Shown: positions 1 to 10,446 of the stretch, piece by piece | How positions within the stretch are numbered: the stretch's first letter is position 1 | Layout: each line of letters starts with the position of its first letter | Origin: UBA6168 sp041392505 | Lineage (GTDB): Bacteria; Bacteroidota; Bacteroidia; Chitinophagales; Saprospiraceae | Direction of reading: 5' to 3' | Assembly: GCA_041392505.1 (NCBI GenBank) | Contig: JAWKLX010000007.1 | Coordinates: forward strand, 62,001-126,000 | Length of the DNA: 64,000 bases | Position numbers and translations under genes: made by a program | Notes under the pieces: generated by a model | Databases searched by the model: none | What the model saw: only the letters and a program-made list of their open reading frames with translations | Told to the model about the DNA's origin: nothing

Positions 1-1389
1 GGCTGCAATAATTATGAAATTATTGATTTGGGGGTAATGGTGCCTGCGCAAAAGATTTTAGATGCCGCCAAGTTGGAAAATGTAGATATGATCGGCCTCA
101 GTGGTTTGATCACCCCATCTCTGGATGAAATGGTTCATGTGGCCAAAGAAATGCAACGGCAAGGATTTACTATGCCCTTATTGATCGGAGGGGCCACAAC
201 ATCCAAAACACACACTGCGGTTAAAATTGAACCTCAATACAAAGGCCCTGTTGTGCATGTTTTAGACGCATCAAGGAGTGTGGCAGTTGCCTCTTCTTTA
301 ACCTCATCTGATGAAGATGCCAAACATAATTTTATTATTGACACCCGAAAGGATTATGAAAGGATTAGAGTCCAACGAGAAGGTAGGACTACTTCTAAAA
401 AGTACTTATCCATTAATCAAGCAAGAAGGAATAAAATAAAAATTGATTGGGAAAGTTACATCCCGCCTAAACCTAAAATGCTTGGTATCAAAGTCTTTGA
501 AGAATATGATATCGAGGAGCTAAGTAATTATATCGATTGGACTCCATTTTTCTCCAGCTGGCAAATGAAAGGGAAGTACCCATCCATTTTTGAAGATGAA
601 ACTATAGGGGAGGAGGCTAAAAAATTGTTTGAAGATGCGCAATCTATGCTTCGTCGTATCATAAATGAAAAATGGTTGACGGCAAAAGCAGTGATCGGGT
701 TGTTCCCAGCTCATGCTTTGGAAAATGACAGCGTGGAAATATTTAATAAAGAAACGGAACTGGACGCTTTGACGACTTTGAATTTTTTGCGCCAGCAAGC
801 AGAATATGCTGCTGGCAAGCCTAATTTATGTCTTTCTGATTTTATTAAACCTAAAACCAAAGAGGGTGCTAAAGATTATATCGGGGCTTTTGCAGTTACA
901 GCTGGCTTTGGAATCGAGCAATGGGTCAAAAAATTTGAAGAAGATCATGATGATTACAATGCCATCCTATTGAAATCAGTAGCCGACCGGTTGGCAGAGG
1001 CGTTTGCGGAGAGAATGCACGAACGTATAAGGACTGAGTTTTGGGGGTATTCGCCGACAGAATCATTAGACAATGAATCCATTATCGCGGAAAAATATCA
1101 AGGAATACGACCAGCTCCAGGTTACCCTGCTTGTCCAGAGCATACCGAAAAAGGGAAGTTATGGGAACTTTTAAACGTCAAAGAAAACATCGGTATGGAG
1201 CTGACAGAAAGCTTTGCTATGTACCCAGCAGCGTCTGTAAGTGGTTGGTATTTTTCACACCCTGAAAGTAAATATTTTACGATAGGTCAAATCTCAAAAG
1301 ATCAGATTAAAGATTATGCAGGAAGGAAAGGGATGACGCCAGAGCAAGTAGAAAAGTGGTTGGGAAGTGTTTTGAATTATGACGTTTAA
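1..1389 (+). CDS. metH: Methionine synthase (cobalamin-dependent), C-terminal part
   Basis: This is the 3' end of the B12-dependent methionine synthase gene; the reading frame is open from the first base of the window. The enzyme transfers a methyl group from methyltetrahydrofolate to homocysteine in the cytoplasm. The first residues (GCNNYEIIDLGVMVP) are the cobalamin-binding domain just after the histidine loop, which lies outside the window, and GGATTSKTHTAVKI follows in the same domain. From about residue 150 comes the activation domain, with the S-adenosylmethionine-binding motif RPAPGYPACPEHTEK near residue 375, and the family-typical end YAGRKGMTPEQVEKWLG. The length and end are those of complete MetH proteins. 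No terminator was recognised downstream. Confidence 0.96.
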   Translation, partial: GCNNYEIIDLGVMVPAQKILDAAKLENVDMIGLSGLITPSLDEMVHVAKEMQRQGFTMPLLIGGATTSKTHTAVKIEPQYKGPVVHVLDASRSVAVASSLTSSDEDAKHNFIIDTRKDYERIRVQREGRTTSKKYLSINQARRNKIKIDWESYIPPKPKMLGIKVFEEYDIEELSNYIDWTPFFSSWQMKGKYPSIFEDETIGEEAKKLFEDAQSMLRRIINEKWLTAKAVIGLFPAHALENDSVEIFNKETELDALTTLNFLRQQAEYAAGKPNLCLSDFIKPKTKEGAKDYIGAFAVTAGFGIEQWVKKFEEDHDDYNAILLKSVADRLAEAFAERMHERIRTEFWGYSPTESLDNESIIAEKYQGIRPAPGYPACPEHTEKGKLWELLNVKENIGMELTESFAMYPAASVSGWYFSHPESKYFTIGQISKDQIKDYAGRKGMTPEQVEKWLGSVLNYDV

Positions 1390-1450
1390 TTTAGGTGACT
1401 TTCAAATCTAAATAATTCAATTGATAGAAAAAAAAAATTAATAAAAGCCG

Positions 1451-1666
1451 TCATTCCCATAACCAGCTTCTGCTTTTTTTGATATAAAGTTTAATGTTTA
1501 ACCAAAAAGCGACAAAAAGGTAGAGGATAATAGGTGAGCCAAACGCTACAAATGAGAGGTAAATAAAATACATTCTAACTCGCGCAGTAGAAATACCAAT
1601 TTTTTTTCCAAAGTAACTGCACACTCCGAATGCAGACCGTTCCATTAAATCTTTTAGTGATTCCAT
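1451..1666 (-). CDS. PspC-domain small membrane protein
   Basis: A protein of 71 residues of the PspC type: an amphipathic start followed by the family motif FGVCSYFGKKIGIS, and then a hydrophobic segment (about residues 30-55) that spans the membrane. PspC family proteins sit in the inner membrane and in other bacteria belong to envelope-stress systems; no partner genes (PspA, PspB) are visible here. The start at 1666 is preferred to an in-frame ATG 54 bases upstream because Bacteroidota homologues begin a few residues before the FGVCSY motif and because a -7 like box TACATTTG lies only 5 bases upstream. An ECF sigma factor gene lies next on the same strand. The function in this organism is unknown. 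Confidence 0.72.
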   Translation of the reverse strand: MESLKDLMERSAFGVCSYFGKKIGISTARVRMYFIYLSFVAFGSPIILYLFVAFWLNIKLYIKKSRSWLWE

Positions 1667-1671
1667 AACTA

Positions 1672-1679
1672 CAAATGTA
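1672..1679 (-). promoter_or_regulatory. Putative -7 box of the PspC gene
   Basis: Read on the minus strand this is TACATTTG, a perfect match to the Bacteroidota -7 element TAnnTTTG. Only 5 bases separate it from the chosen ATG, so the transcript would be nearly leaderless. No clear TTTG was fixed at -33, so this rests on one box. Confidence 0.35.
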
Positions 1680-1751
1680 AAAAGTAGAATCCAAAACAGC
1701 AAAAATTGGATGTGAACCAAATAGCCATCTGAATTCTACTTTTTAACTGAG

Positions 1752-2333
1752 TTATTGAAGCTGAACTTCTTTTTCTTCTATCATTTTCCTGATATTAATT
1801 AGCGCGTAACGCATGCGCCCAAGTGCAGTGTTGATGCTGACCCTTGTTAAGGAAGCGATTTCCTTAAAACTCATATCTGCATAATGCCTCAATATCACGA
1901 CTTCTCTTTGCTCTGGAGGTAGCATATCAACCAAGCTCCTGATTCGGTCGTGCGTTTGGCTACGCATGATGATTTGCTCAGCATTTGGTTCACTACTGCT
2001 AAGCACATCAAAGATATCAAAAGTATCAGATGGATTGACATGTTGGCGGCGTTTGCCTCTTCGGAAATAATCTACACAAAGGTTGTAGGAAATACGCATA
2101 GCCCACTGGCTGAATTTGCCTTCATGGTTGTATTTTCCACTTCTTAAGGTGTTGATGATTTTGATAAAAACTTCTTGGAAAATGTCCTCGGCAAGCGAGT
2201 CGTCCTTGACAAATAGGTAGATGGACGTGTAGATTTTTTGTTGATAACGGTCGAGTAAAACCTTGAAGGCTCTTTCATCACCGTTAAGATATTGGGCAAT
2301 AAGTTGGTGGTCATTTATTGGCGTAACTTGCAT
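1752..2333 (-). CDS. ECF-type RNA polymerase sigma factor
   Basis: A protein of 193 residues with the two domains of extracytoplasmic-function sigma factors. Region 2 covers about residues 25-95 and includes AEDIFQEVFIKII and the DNA-melting part WAMRISYNLCVDYFRR. Region 4 covers about 135-185, with LPPEQREVVILRHYADMSFKEIA and the helix-turn-helix SINTALGRMRYALINIRK that reads the -35 region. It directs RNA polymerase to a stress or envelope regulon. No anti-sigma factor gene lies next to it, so how it is held inactive cannot be seen; many Bacteroidota ECF factors of this type stand alone. The PspC gene follows on the same strand with about 85 bases between. Confidence 0.93.
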   Translation of the reverse strand: MQVTPINDHQLIAQYLNGDERAFKVLLDRYQQKIYTSIYLFVKDDSLAEDIFQEVFIKIINTLRSGKYNHEGKFSQWAMRISYNLCVDYFRRGKRRQHVNPSDTFDIFDVLSSSEPNAEQIIMRSQTHDRIRSLVDMLPPEQREVVILRHYADMSFKEIASLTRVSINTALGRMRYALINIRKMIEEKEVQLQ

Positions 2334-2474
2334 AACTAAATCAGGAGTTTAGTGATTAAAAATGTTCAGTCGATTTAGTGTAGAAGTTTTACTGCCTATA
2401 AAAAATAATTTAGATGGTGAATTTATTAGATTATTTGAAGGTGGAATAGTGATCCTATAATGCAAAGACGAAGC

Positions 2475-2482
2475 CAAAGATA
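2475..2482 (-). promoter_or_regulatory. Putative -7 box of the sigma factor gene
   Basis: On the minus strand this reads TATCTTTG, a perfect TAnnTTTG match, about 140 bases upstream of the sigma factor start. No convincing -33 TTTG is present at the right distance, so the call is weak. Confidence 0.3.
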
Positions 2483-2728
2483 TTTATTCCATAGTAGAAA
2501 ACACGATATTAATCGTTTTTAACATAAAATTAGTCCTTGAATTATTGCCTTAATGACAATTGAACGACCAATAGAGGCGCAAATTAAAGTGCTTTTATTT
2601 GAAAAAACAATTTAACACATAACATTTTTATCTTGCGTCCGAATATAAAATTTTAATTGGCGATTCAGTGAAGCGGCAAAATCTTTGTTTCATATTACAA
2701 TGCGGCTAAATATTGATTTTTATTATGT

Positions 2729-2764
2729 TTTGTGAATGCATTCGATCTTTAAACCCTATCTTTG
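2729..2764 (+). promoter_or_regulatory. Putative tpiA promoter
   Basis: TTTG at 2729-2732 is followed after 24 bases by TATCTTTG at 2757-2764. This matches the Bacteroidota -33/-7 pattern, with a spacer slightly longer than usual. It would give a leader of about 70 bases before tpiA. Confidence 0.5.
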
Positions 2765-2841
2765 CCGAACAATACTTTCTCGCTACTTTTGCCTGCTTTA
2801 GATGAAAAATATTCTGAGAACACTAAAACAATCAAAATTTG

Positions 2842-3606
2842 ATGAAACGAAAGCAGATCGTAGCAGGTAATTGGAAAATGAATATGAATTTTGATGAAGG
2901 AAGAGATTTAGCAATTTCCATCATCAGAAAACTGGGGCCTTTAAAGGCAACCGTCATTTTTTGCCCACCTTACATCCACCTCAATTATTTATCCACCCTT
3001 TCAAAAGGACTCGACAACTTATACATCGGTGCCCAAAACTGTCATGAGAATAGTTCAGGTGCATACACCGGAGAAATTTCTGCCGGGATGTTAAGATCTG
3101 TTGGGTGTCAGTATGTCATTCTTGGACATTCGGAAAGAAGGGAGTATTACGGAGAAAAGGATGAATTATTGGCCAAGAAGGTTGATGCCGCATTAGCTCA
3201 AAATCTTTATCCTATTTTTTGTGTAGGTGAAAAACTGGAAAGCCGGGAGGTTGGAGAACAAGAAAAAGTTGTAGAGGAACAATTGCGGAATGGAATCTTC
3301 CACTTAGACAAAGAGCAATTGGCAAATGTTGTGATTGCCTATGAGCCAGTTTGGGCAATAGGCACTGGAAAAACGGCATCTCCAGAGCAGGCTCAAGAAA
3401 TGCATGCATTTATTAGAAAATTGATCGCACAAAAATATGACCAGCCATTAGCTGAAGCAACTTCCATTTTGTATGGAGGTAGCGTGAAACCCGACAATGC
3501 CAAGGAAATATTCAGCCAACCAGATGTTGATGGAGGCTTAATCGGTGGAGCTTCATTGAAAGCCCCTGATTTTGTAGCTCTTGTCAACAGTTTCCCTAAC
3601 GATTGA
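2842..3606 (+). CDS. tpiA: Triosephosphate isomerase
   Basis: Interconverts dihydroxyacetone phosphate and glyceraldehyde 3-phosphate in glycolysis. The 254 residues match the family length. The catalytic lysine is Lys12 in GNWKMN, the electrophilic histidine is in ILGHSERR near residue 97, the catalytic glutamate is in AYEPVWAIGTGKTA near residue 168, and the phosphate-binding segments GGSVKPDN and GGLIGGASL close the barrel. The ATG at 2842 is preferred over a TTG codon directly in front of it because family members start a few residues before the VAGNWKMN motif. The adhesin gene starts 22 bases downstream on the same strand. Confidence 0.97.
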   Translation: MKRKQIVAGNWKMNMNFDEGRDLAISIIRKLGPLKATVIFCPPYIHLNYLSTLSKGLDNLYIGAQNCHENSSGAYTGEISAGMLRSVGCQYVILGHSERREYYGEKDELLAKKVDAALAQNLYPIFCVGEKLESREVGEQEKVVEEQLRNGIFHLDKEQLANVVIAYEPVWAIGTGKTASPEQAQEMHAFIRKLIAQKYDQPLAEATSILYGGSVKPDNAKEIFSQPDVDGGLIGGASLKAPDFVALVNSFPND

Positions 3607-3628
3607 TATTAAAAAATATCCTTTCACA

Positions 3629-6600
3629 ATGAAGAAAATATTACTCTTACTTCTATTCACATCCGTATTGTATGATGTGAATTTGATTTCTCAATGCACA
3701 AACCCTACGGGGCCTGGAGGAGATGATTGTGCAACAGCTACACCTGTTTGCGACCCAGCATTGGGCTTTGACGATTATTGCGATCAACTAGATTTCAATA
3801 ATTCTGGGGGAGCCCCTTTTCCAGGGTGTCCAGCCAACGTATTGAACAATGATGAATGGTTCGTCTTTGTGGCCAGCGGAAACAACTTGAATTTAACCAT
3901 AACGCCTTCCAATTGTGGGCAAGTAAGCCCTGGTAACCCTGGTGTTCAAGCCGCTATGTACGAAGGTTCTTGTAGTGGGCCTGCCATTGCTACACAATGT
4001 AACTGCACAGATCAGCCATTTGTATTGGCGGGTCCAACGACTCCGGGTAATACCTATTATATAGTCATAGATGGGTGTGCTGGGGACGTTTGTGATTTTG
4101 ACGTGCAAGATAATAGCGGCACAACCATCCCAACAGCTCCACCTGATCTTGTACCATTCGGCCCGATCCAAGTATGTCCTGGTCTTACAGCAAATTACAA
4201 TTTGCCCATATCAAATGGAGACATATATACTTGGACTCTTACCAATCCTGCATTAGGTATGTTTTTAACGCAGCCACCGATGGGTGAGTCGATGGATATA
4301 GAGTGGTTGCTTGAAGGAACAACAGATATTTGTGTAACTGCAACGAATGCCTGCGGTTTGTCTTCAACCATGCCTGCACCAGTCTGTTTGACAGTCAATG
4401 TCGTTCAGCCTCCTGATGTTTTTGACAATACTTCAGGTTGTATCGGCGATCAGGTAACATGTATGGAAGCACCAAATAATCCACAAACTGTGGAGCTTTT
4501 TTCCTATACTGCTACAATACCATTGACTGACCCTGCTGGTTGTAATTATACTGTATTTTGTTTAGTAGATCCAATCATCCCTTCCCCGGATATACAAGGC
4601 CAAGTAGAGCTTTGTGCACCAGCATCATATGAAGTTTGCCCAGGGGAATTCCTGTTTGATTCGGGTATCTACGATTTGGTTTGTTCTGATCCAGCAACTG
4701 GTTGTGATAGACAGGTTATGGTTGATTTGGCCATTTTTGCACCCGATGCAATCATTGCCACACCTGTTCCGCAATTGGATTGTGGTTCGGCGTCAACAGT
4801 TATGTTAGATGGATCCAACTCCACTTTATTTGTAACAGCTCCCGGTGCTACGTTAGATATATTGTGGACTGGGCCGGGAATTGTTGGGAGCGCCACCGAT
4901 CCTTTTTTAACGGTAGATGCACCTGGCCAATATTGTCTGACTATTACCATGTCAAGAAATGGTACAGAGTGTTCAGACATGGCGTGCGTGACTGTTATTG
5001 AAAACTCTACCGTTCCTAATGCGCCATTATTGACAGGTGAGTTGAATCCTTGTGAAGCTAATACCTACCAGTATGATGCAAACCCCAACGGATCGCCTGC
5101 GCCAAGTGGATATAACTGGACAACGCCAAATGGCGAACCCTTCACAATTATAGATCCGAATACCATAGAAATTGACTGGACTGGTTCAGCTGGAGGAAAT
5201 CTTTGTGTAGTTGGAACAAGTACTTGTGGGGATAGTCAGCCAACCTGCATCACCATCACCATAGGAGAAGCTCCTAATGTCCCAGTTATTGACGGACCTA
5301 TGGATGTTTGTGCAATCAATCAGCCTGAAGTTTACACTATTACCAATCCTCAGGCTGGAGTAACTTATGCTTGGACTGTTCCAATGGGTGCATCTTTCAA
5401 CGGTTCAGGCACCTCTATAACAGTTAATTTCAATGGTGCGACTCTCGGTGCAGGGCAAGTTTGTGCAACAGCTACCAATCCTTGTGCTTCAAGTGCTCCA
5501 GGTTGCTTCGATGTGGTCATTGCTTCACCACCACCTGTTCCAGTGATGTCGGGGCCTTCTCCTGTTTGTTCAAATGGGACTGGTTATATTTATACCGTTT
5601 CAAATACACAGCCAGGCGAGACTTATAACTGGACTGCACCTAATGGGGCAACAATCCTTGGCTCTGGTGCTTCTGTTGAAATAGATTTTAATGGGGCCAG
5701 TACTGGGCAAGTTTGTGTTACCATAACTAATGAATGCGGTACAAGCACTGCAACTTGCCAGAACGTTATGGTGCAACAAGTTCCCGTGGCAACCATTTCA
5801 GGTTCTGGAGAGCTTTGCGAAGGGACTCCCGAAAACATCAATTTAACGATTACTGTCACCGGCACTGCTCCTTGGGATGTAGAATACACGGTTGATGGAC
5901 TTAATCCGACAACGATCACTATTAACAGTAGCCCATATACACTAACTGTAGATCAACCCGGGGTTTACGAATTGACCTCTTTAAGTGGAGGTACAGGAGG
6001 ATGTGTGGGATCTGTTCAAGGCACGGCCACAATTGTTGAGAATCCTTTGCCAACCGCCGTTTTGAGTGGTTCTGATAATATTTGTGAAAATAGTAATGAT
6101 CAAGCGGAGCTAACCATAGACTTAACAGGGACAGGGCCTTGGGTTGTTAATTGGGCCTCAAATATGGTTGCCCAGGCACCACTCAATATTAACACAAATC
6201 CATACACATTAATGGTGTCAGAAGCGCAGGCTGGGGATATTACTTTGACCGGAGTTTCAGATGCAAATGATTGCGATGGAACGGCATCTGGTTCCGGTAC
6301 AGTTACTATCATTCAAGCACCAATAGTCAGTAGTGTAAATCGTTTGTGCGATGCTACAAATACTAGCTATACCGTTACCATAGTTATACAAGGTGGTGAC
6401 CCTACAACTTATTCTGTATCGCCTGCGAATGGGATGCTCAACGGAAATACATTTGTTAGTAATCCAATTCTATCAAGCTTGAATTATTCTTTTACTATTA
6501 CTGATGCAAATGATTGTAACCCAGTCATGGTGCAAGGTACTTTCTTTTGTACTTGTGAAACGATGGCAGGAGAAATGAATACCATGCCGATCGAAGAATG

Positions 6601-7564
6601 TGGAGATGGGCCAATTGATGCACTTTATGACAATACTGATGAATTTTTGGATGGAAATGACGTTTTACGTTTTATCCTTCACCGTGGAAATGGAACAAGC
6701 ATCGTTGCGCCGATTGTGGGCGATTTTGACTCGCCACTAAACATTTCCTTTGACCCTAATACTATGACTTATGGCACGACCTATTATTTGTCTGCCGTTG
6801 TAGGTGACGATGATGGAATGGGTAGTGTAGATCAAAACGATCCATGCTTGAGTGTTTCGATAGGTACGCCAATAACATTCTTCGAAATACCAACTGCAAC
6901 CTTGAGTGGCATGGATGAGGTTTGTGAAGGTGATGACGGTGAGTTGACGGTCACTTTTACGGGAGAAGGCCCTTGGAATATCAGTTACGATGATGGCAGT
7001 GGCGTACAAACGGTTACAGGTATCAATGCAAATCCTTATACGCTTAGTGTTACTCCAAGTGCTGCTGGTCTCAATACCTTTTGCTTAACCGCAATGAATG
7101 ACAGCAACTGTCCTGGTACCGCTGATGGATGCGGAGATGTCATGGTAAATACAGGAGTGTTAGTGGATGGGCTGACAGTAACTTGTAATGCAACCTCCAC
7201 CGGATTTGTTTTTATGTTCAATATTACTGGAGGAGATCCAAATACTTACTCCGTGACAGGTGCTCCAGGAACAATTTCAAACGGGGTATTCACCTCAGAC
7301 GAAATTCCCACCGGTCCTGGTGTAGGGTTTTCAGTTGTAGTGGATGACGCCAATGGGTGTGATCCGCAAACTGTTTCACAAACGGAAGTAATCTGTGATT
7401 GCCTTTCTGATGCCGGGGAAATGGATTTGACCTTAGTGACTTCCTGCGGCAATGGCCCGATCACAGTGCCCGATGCCACTAACACATTTTTGGATGGAGA
7501 TGATGTCTTGATCTATGTCCTACATTCAGGCGTAAGTACGGCATTAATGGCATTTTGGGGGTAA
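3629..7564 (+). CDS. T9SS adhesin, N-terminal open frame
   Basis: The uninterrupted first part of the adhesin, 1,311 residues, runs from the signal peptide to the first frame switch, where the last true residues are LHSGVSTALMA. It contains the cysteine-rich N-terminal domain, about four PKD-like repeats (for example the one with PSPVCSNGTGYIYTVSN) and the first tandem modules. The start is taken at the ATG in front of the signal peptide; the frame is open 16 codons further up but that part overlaps tpiA and would precede the signal peptide. Confidence 0.85.
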   Translation: MKKILLLLLFTSVLYDVNLISQCTNPTGPGGDDCATATPVCDPALGFDDYCDQLDFNNSGGAPFPGCPANVLNNDEWFVFVASGNNLNLTITPSNCGQVSPGNPGVQAAMYEGSCSGPAIATQCNCTDQPFVLAGPTTPGNTYYIVIDGCAGDVCDFDVQDNSGTTIPTAPPDLVPFGPIQVCPGLTANYNLPISNGDIYTWTLTNPALGMFLTQPPMGESMDIEWLLEGTTDICVTATNACGLSSTMPAPVCLTVNVVQPPDVFDNTSGCIGDQVTCMEAPNNPQTVELFSYTATIPLTDPAGCNYTVFCLVDPIIPSPDIQGQVELCAPASYEVCPGEFLFDSGIYDLVCSDPATGCDRQVMVDLAIFAPDAIIATPVPQLDCGSASTVMLDGSNSTLFVTAPGATLDILWTGPGIVGSATDPFLTVDAPGQYCLTITMSRNGTECSDMACVTVIENSTVPNAPLLTGELNPCEANTYQYDANPNGSPAPSGYNWTTPNGEPFTIIDPNTIEIDWTGSAGGNLCVVGTSTCGDSQPTCITITIGEAPNVPVIDGPMDVCAINQPEVYTITNPQAGVTYAWTVPMGASFNGSGTSITVNFNGATLGAGQVCATATNPCASSAPGCFDVVIASPPPVPVMSGPSPVCSNGTGYIYTVSNTQPGETYNWTAPNGATILGSGASVEIDFNGASTGQVCVTITNECGTSTATCQNVMVQQVPVATISGSGELCEGTPENINLTITVTGTAPWDVEYTVDGLNPTTITINSSPYTLTVDQPGVYELTSLSGGTGGCVGSVQGTATIVENPLPTAVLSGSDNICENSNDQAELTIDLTGTGPWVVNWASNMVAQAPLNINTNPYTLMVSEAQAGDITLTGVSDANDCDGTASGSGTVTIIQAPIVSSVNRLCDATNTSYTVTIVIQGGDPTTYSVSPANGMLNGNTFVSNPILSSLNYSFTITDANDCNPVMVQGTFFCTCETMAGEMNTMPIEECGDGPIDALYDNTDEFLDGNDVLRFILHRGNGTSIVAPIVGDFDSPLNISFDPNTMTYGTTYYLSAVVGDDDGMGSVDQNDPCLSVSIGTPITFFEIPTATLSGMDEVCEGDDGELTVTFTGEGPWNISYDDGSGVQTVTGINANPYTLSVTPSAAGLNTFCLTAMNDSNCPGTADGCGDVMVNTGVLVDGLTVTCNATSTGFVFMFNITGGDPNTYSVTGAPGTISNGVFTSDEIPTGPGVGFSVVVDDANGCDPQTVSQTEVICDCLSDAGEMDLTLVTSCGNGPITVPDATNTFLDGDDVLIYVLHSGVSTALMAFWG

Positions 7565-7860
7565 ATGTTGTACCTACTTTCCCATTTAATTCAGCAACCA
7601 TGATGTACTCACCTATTACATTTCATCTGTTGTTGGAAATGGAGATGGTGCTGGAGGCGTAGACATAACGGATCCTGTTTATCTGTAGCCCCGGGCACGC
7701 CCATCATTTTTTATGAAATACCGACTGCTACCATCTCTGGCGGGACGGAGATTTGTCCTGGTGAAACGACCGATTTGACCATTGATTTAACAGGGATTCA
7801 CCTTGGTCCGTAACCATCAACGGTACTGTCTACGACAACATTAATGGCTCACCATTTACA

Positions 7861-8067
7861 TTGCCTGTTAATCCTGCGGTGACGACTATTTATGAGCTAA
7901 CAGAAGTGAGAGATGCCAACTGCGATAATACGTTAATGGACGAGCAAACCATCGTTGTCCACGATCCTCCGACTGTTACTTTAGATAGTGAGGATTGCAA
8001 TGGAACAGGAACGGCATATTCGTCTGTTTTACAATTTCTGGAGGAGATGCTTCTTGTTATCAGGTGA
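7861..8067 (+). pseudogene. Adhesin fragment (module linker)
   Basis: A short piece of the same adhesin in another frame. It reads TLPVNPAVTTIYELTEVRDANC and then DSEDCNGTGTAYSS, which matches the sequence linking two halves of the tandem module in the other copies. It is not a gene on its own. Confidence 0.6.
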
Positions 8068-8705
8068 CACCCAATACTGGGACGTTAACTGGCAATCAGT
8101 TTTGCAGCGATGCAATTGCCAGCGGAAATGGGTATTCTTTTTCCGTCACCGATTGTCATGGTTGCCCGCCTGTTGTGATCAGCGCACTTGAAGTCAATTG
8201 TGATTGTCCAACTGTCGCTCGTGATTTTACTTCTGCACCCATAGATGTATGTAGAAATGAAATGACACCTGCTGATATTTCATTTGATGCTTCTAATGAG
8301 TTTTTAGACCCCGATGATGTATTATGTTATTTCCTCCACAGTGGAAATAATGTGCCGCTGGCTACTAATTCGGTTGAGCCAGTTTTTGGCTTCAATCCCG
8401 GAAATATGGTAATTGGACAAACCTATTTTATTTGCCCGGTTGCAGGAAATGACGATGGTAGTGGCTGTGTTGATTTCTCTGACCCATGCCTTGATATTGG
8501 CGAATGTGTAGAGGTCGTATTTAATCCTTTACCAACTGCTACTCTGTCTGGAACAGTTGGTATTTGTCAAGGAGATGATCCAGAATTGATGATTAATTTG
8601 ACCGGGACTGGCCCATGGGACATAACTTACAGAAATGCGATAGGCACTATTTTCAATGAAACGGCCACGAGTAGCTCCATATACTCTGGATGTGATGCCA
8701 AATAA
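7995..8705 (+). pseudogene. Adhesin fragment (third tandem module)
   Basis: This fragment carries a full copy of the module half with TISGGDASCYQVTPNTGTLTG, then the FLDPDDVLCYFLHSGN region and the start of the next module (PTATLSGTVGICQGDDPEL). The first residues up to about 8020 and the last ones after about 8675 are out of frame. It has no signal peptide and is an internal part of the adhesin. Confidence 0.65.
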
Positions 8706-9603
8706 TTCAACCGTTATTACTCTGATGAATGTCACAGATGCCAATGGATGTACGAGTGCTATCACTAACAATAATACGGCAACTGTTAATGTGAACTTGC
8801 CTCCTCAGGTCGTATTAAGTAGTGTGAACGAGGATTGCAATGCGCTTGAGACGGAATTTACTGTTTCATTCAATATTACAGGTGGAGATGCAGCTTCATA
8901 TACTGTGAACCCCACGGGTGGCACTATTACGGGAAATGCCTATACCAGTGCTCCATTTCCAACGAATAGTTTTTATTCCTTCGAAATAGATGATGCGAAT
9001 GGCTGTGGGCCAACTTTGCTTGAAGGTGGGCATGCCTGCGATTGTTTGACTCAGGCAGGAACCATGCAGCAAGGGGCATTGACCTTGTGTGGGACTGAGA
9101 TGACGCCAGCTAATATTTATGATGCCTCCACTCAAGTTCTTGACCCAGATGATGTAAGTCTCTTTGTATTGCTTTCAAATATTTCAGCAATGCCAAGCCC
9201 GGCTGATATAGTGGGGGTAAATCCAATTGCTCCTGTTTTTGGGTTCAACATGGCCACTATGCAATATGGCACGCCTTATTTCATCGTAGCTGTAGTTGGA
9301 AATAGTGATGGCATGGGTGGGATTGATTTCATCAACGACCTTTGTTTGAGTATTTCAAATCCTATTTCTGTAACATTCTATCCTTTACCAACAGTTACAA
9401 TTGCTGGCCCTGCAGCCATTTGTGAAGGTGGTTTAGCAGACATAGAATTTACGGTTACCGGAAATTCTCCTTTCGATATTAGCTACTTATTAAATGGTAC
9501 ACCAACATCGACAGGCCCAACCAATGCGACAAGTACAATACCACTGCCAGTTCCCCTTCCGGCCACTTCCACTATAACCTTGGTTTCGATCCAAGATCTT
9601 TAA
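8656..9603 (+). pseudogene. Adhesin fragment (fourth tandem module)
   Basis: This fragment covers the next module copy, with NITGGDAASYTVNPTGGTITG, the DPDDVSLFVLLSN region, PVFGFNMATMQYGTPYFIVAV, and the start of a further PTVTIAGPAAICEGG unit. The frame ends at TLVSIQDL and continues one base out of step as LICSNQSNESITVQVNLM. Confidence 0.65.
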
Positions 9604-9641
9604 TTTGCAGTAACCAATCGAACGAAAGCATTACGGTTCAG

Positions 9642-10208
9642 GTGAACCTAATGGTAGAAGCAGGATCACCCTCACTTCCACTCGTATTTTGTGAAGGTGT
9701 CAACCAAACGGTTGTATTGATTGACCAATTGATCGGAGCTGATCCAGGTGGGGTCTGGACAACGCAGACCGGGCAAGTTGTTCCTAACGGCTCATTGAAT
9801 GTTGGGGGACTTTCTCCAAACCTGAATACCTTTACTTATACTGTTACGGGGATGTCACCCTGCCCAGATGACATGGCTCAAGTTCAGATTGACATTACAC
9901 CAGCACCAACCGCAGATGCTGGGGCTGATCTTCTCTTGAATTGTGACATTACAGAAGTAACCCTGAGTGTTGGAAGTAATACAACAGTAGGAGCAAGTAC
10001 GACCTGGACAGGTCCTGGCATTACTGACCCTTCTAATCCGAATCCTATAGTTACCAACGCTGAAGTACATTTACGCTTACAGCACAATTGGAAATTGTAC
10101 CGATACAGACGTAATGGAAGTTTCCAAAAATATTTCTTACACCTGAGTTATTCATTTTGGCCAACCCTGTTAGTTGCTTTGGTCGGACGGATGGGTACGC
10201 TATCGTAG
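9642..10208 (+). pseudogene. Adhesin fragment (after the tandem modules)
   Basis: True adhesin sequence runs from before this frame's first ATG to about 10062 and includes ADAGADLLLNCDITEVTLSV, a common separator sequence in such proteins. After that the correct protein continues in another frame as YIYAYSTIGNCTDTDVMEVS, so the last 45 residues of this frame are spurious. Confidence 0.6.
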
Positions 10209-10446
10209 ATAGTGTTGCTGGAGGTGTTCCACCATATCTGTTCTCAATTGATGGCGGCCCATTCTTGGGAGAGCAATCGTTTTTGAATTAGCCCAGGTGA
10301 CCATACTGTGACCATTGAGGATAATGCAGGTTGTTCCTCAACGGAAGAGTTTGAAATTTTAGAGCCAGCAGAAGTTACGGTTATTATCAATTCAAACATT
10401 CCAGATTCTGTTGACCAAGTGATCCCATTAGGAGGTACCCGCTATT

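Larger units (their letters stand above)
2334..2841 (+). other. Intergenic region with divergent promoters
   Basis: No gene was found in this 508-base AT-rich stretch between the sigma factor (minus strand) and tpiA (plus strand). It holds a -7 like box for each direction (annotated separately) and a short inverted repeat, CTAAATCAGGAGTTTAG, just upstream of the sigma factor start. Confidence 0.6.
6050..9400 (+). repeat. Tandem coding repeat, period about 835 bp
   Basis: Four consecutive modules of the adhesin each begin with a PTATLSG-like motif followed by CEGD. The starts lie near 6050, 6890, 7721, 8532 and 9388, so the periods are about 840, 831, 811 and 856 bases. Each module has an immunoglobulin-like part (LTGTGPW...PYTL), a conserved NITGGDxxxY part and an AGEM...CGNGPI...FLDGDDVL...LHSG part. 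The copies have diverged and are not recent exact duplications. Confidence 0.8.
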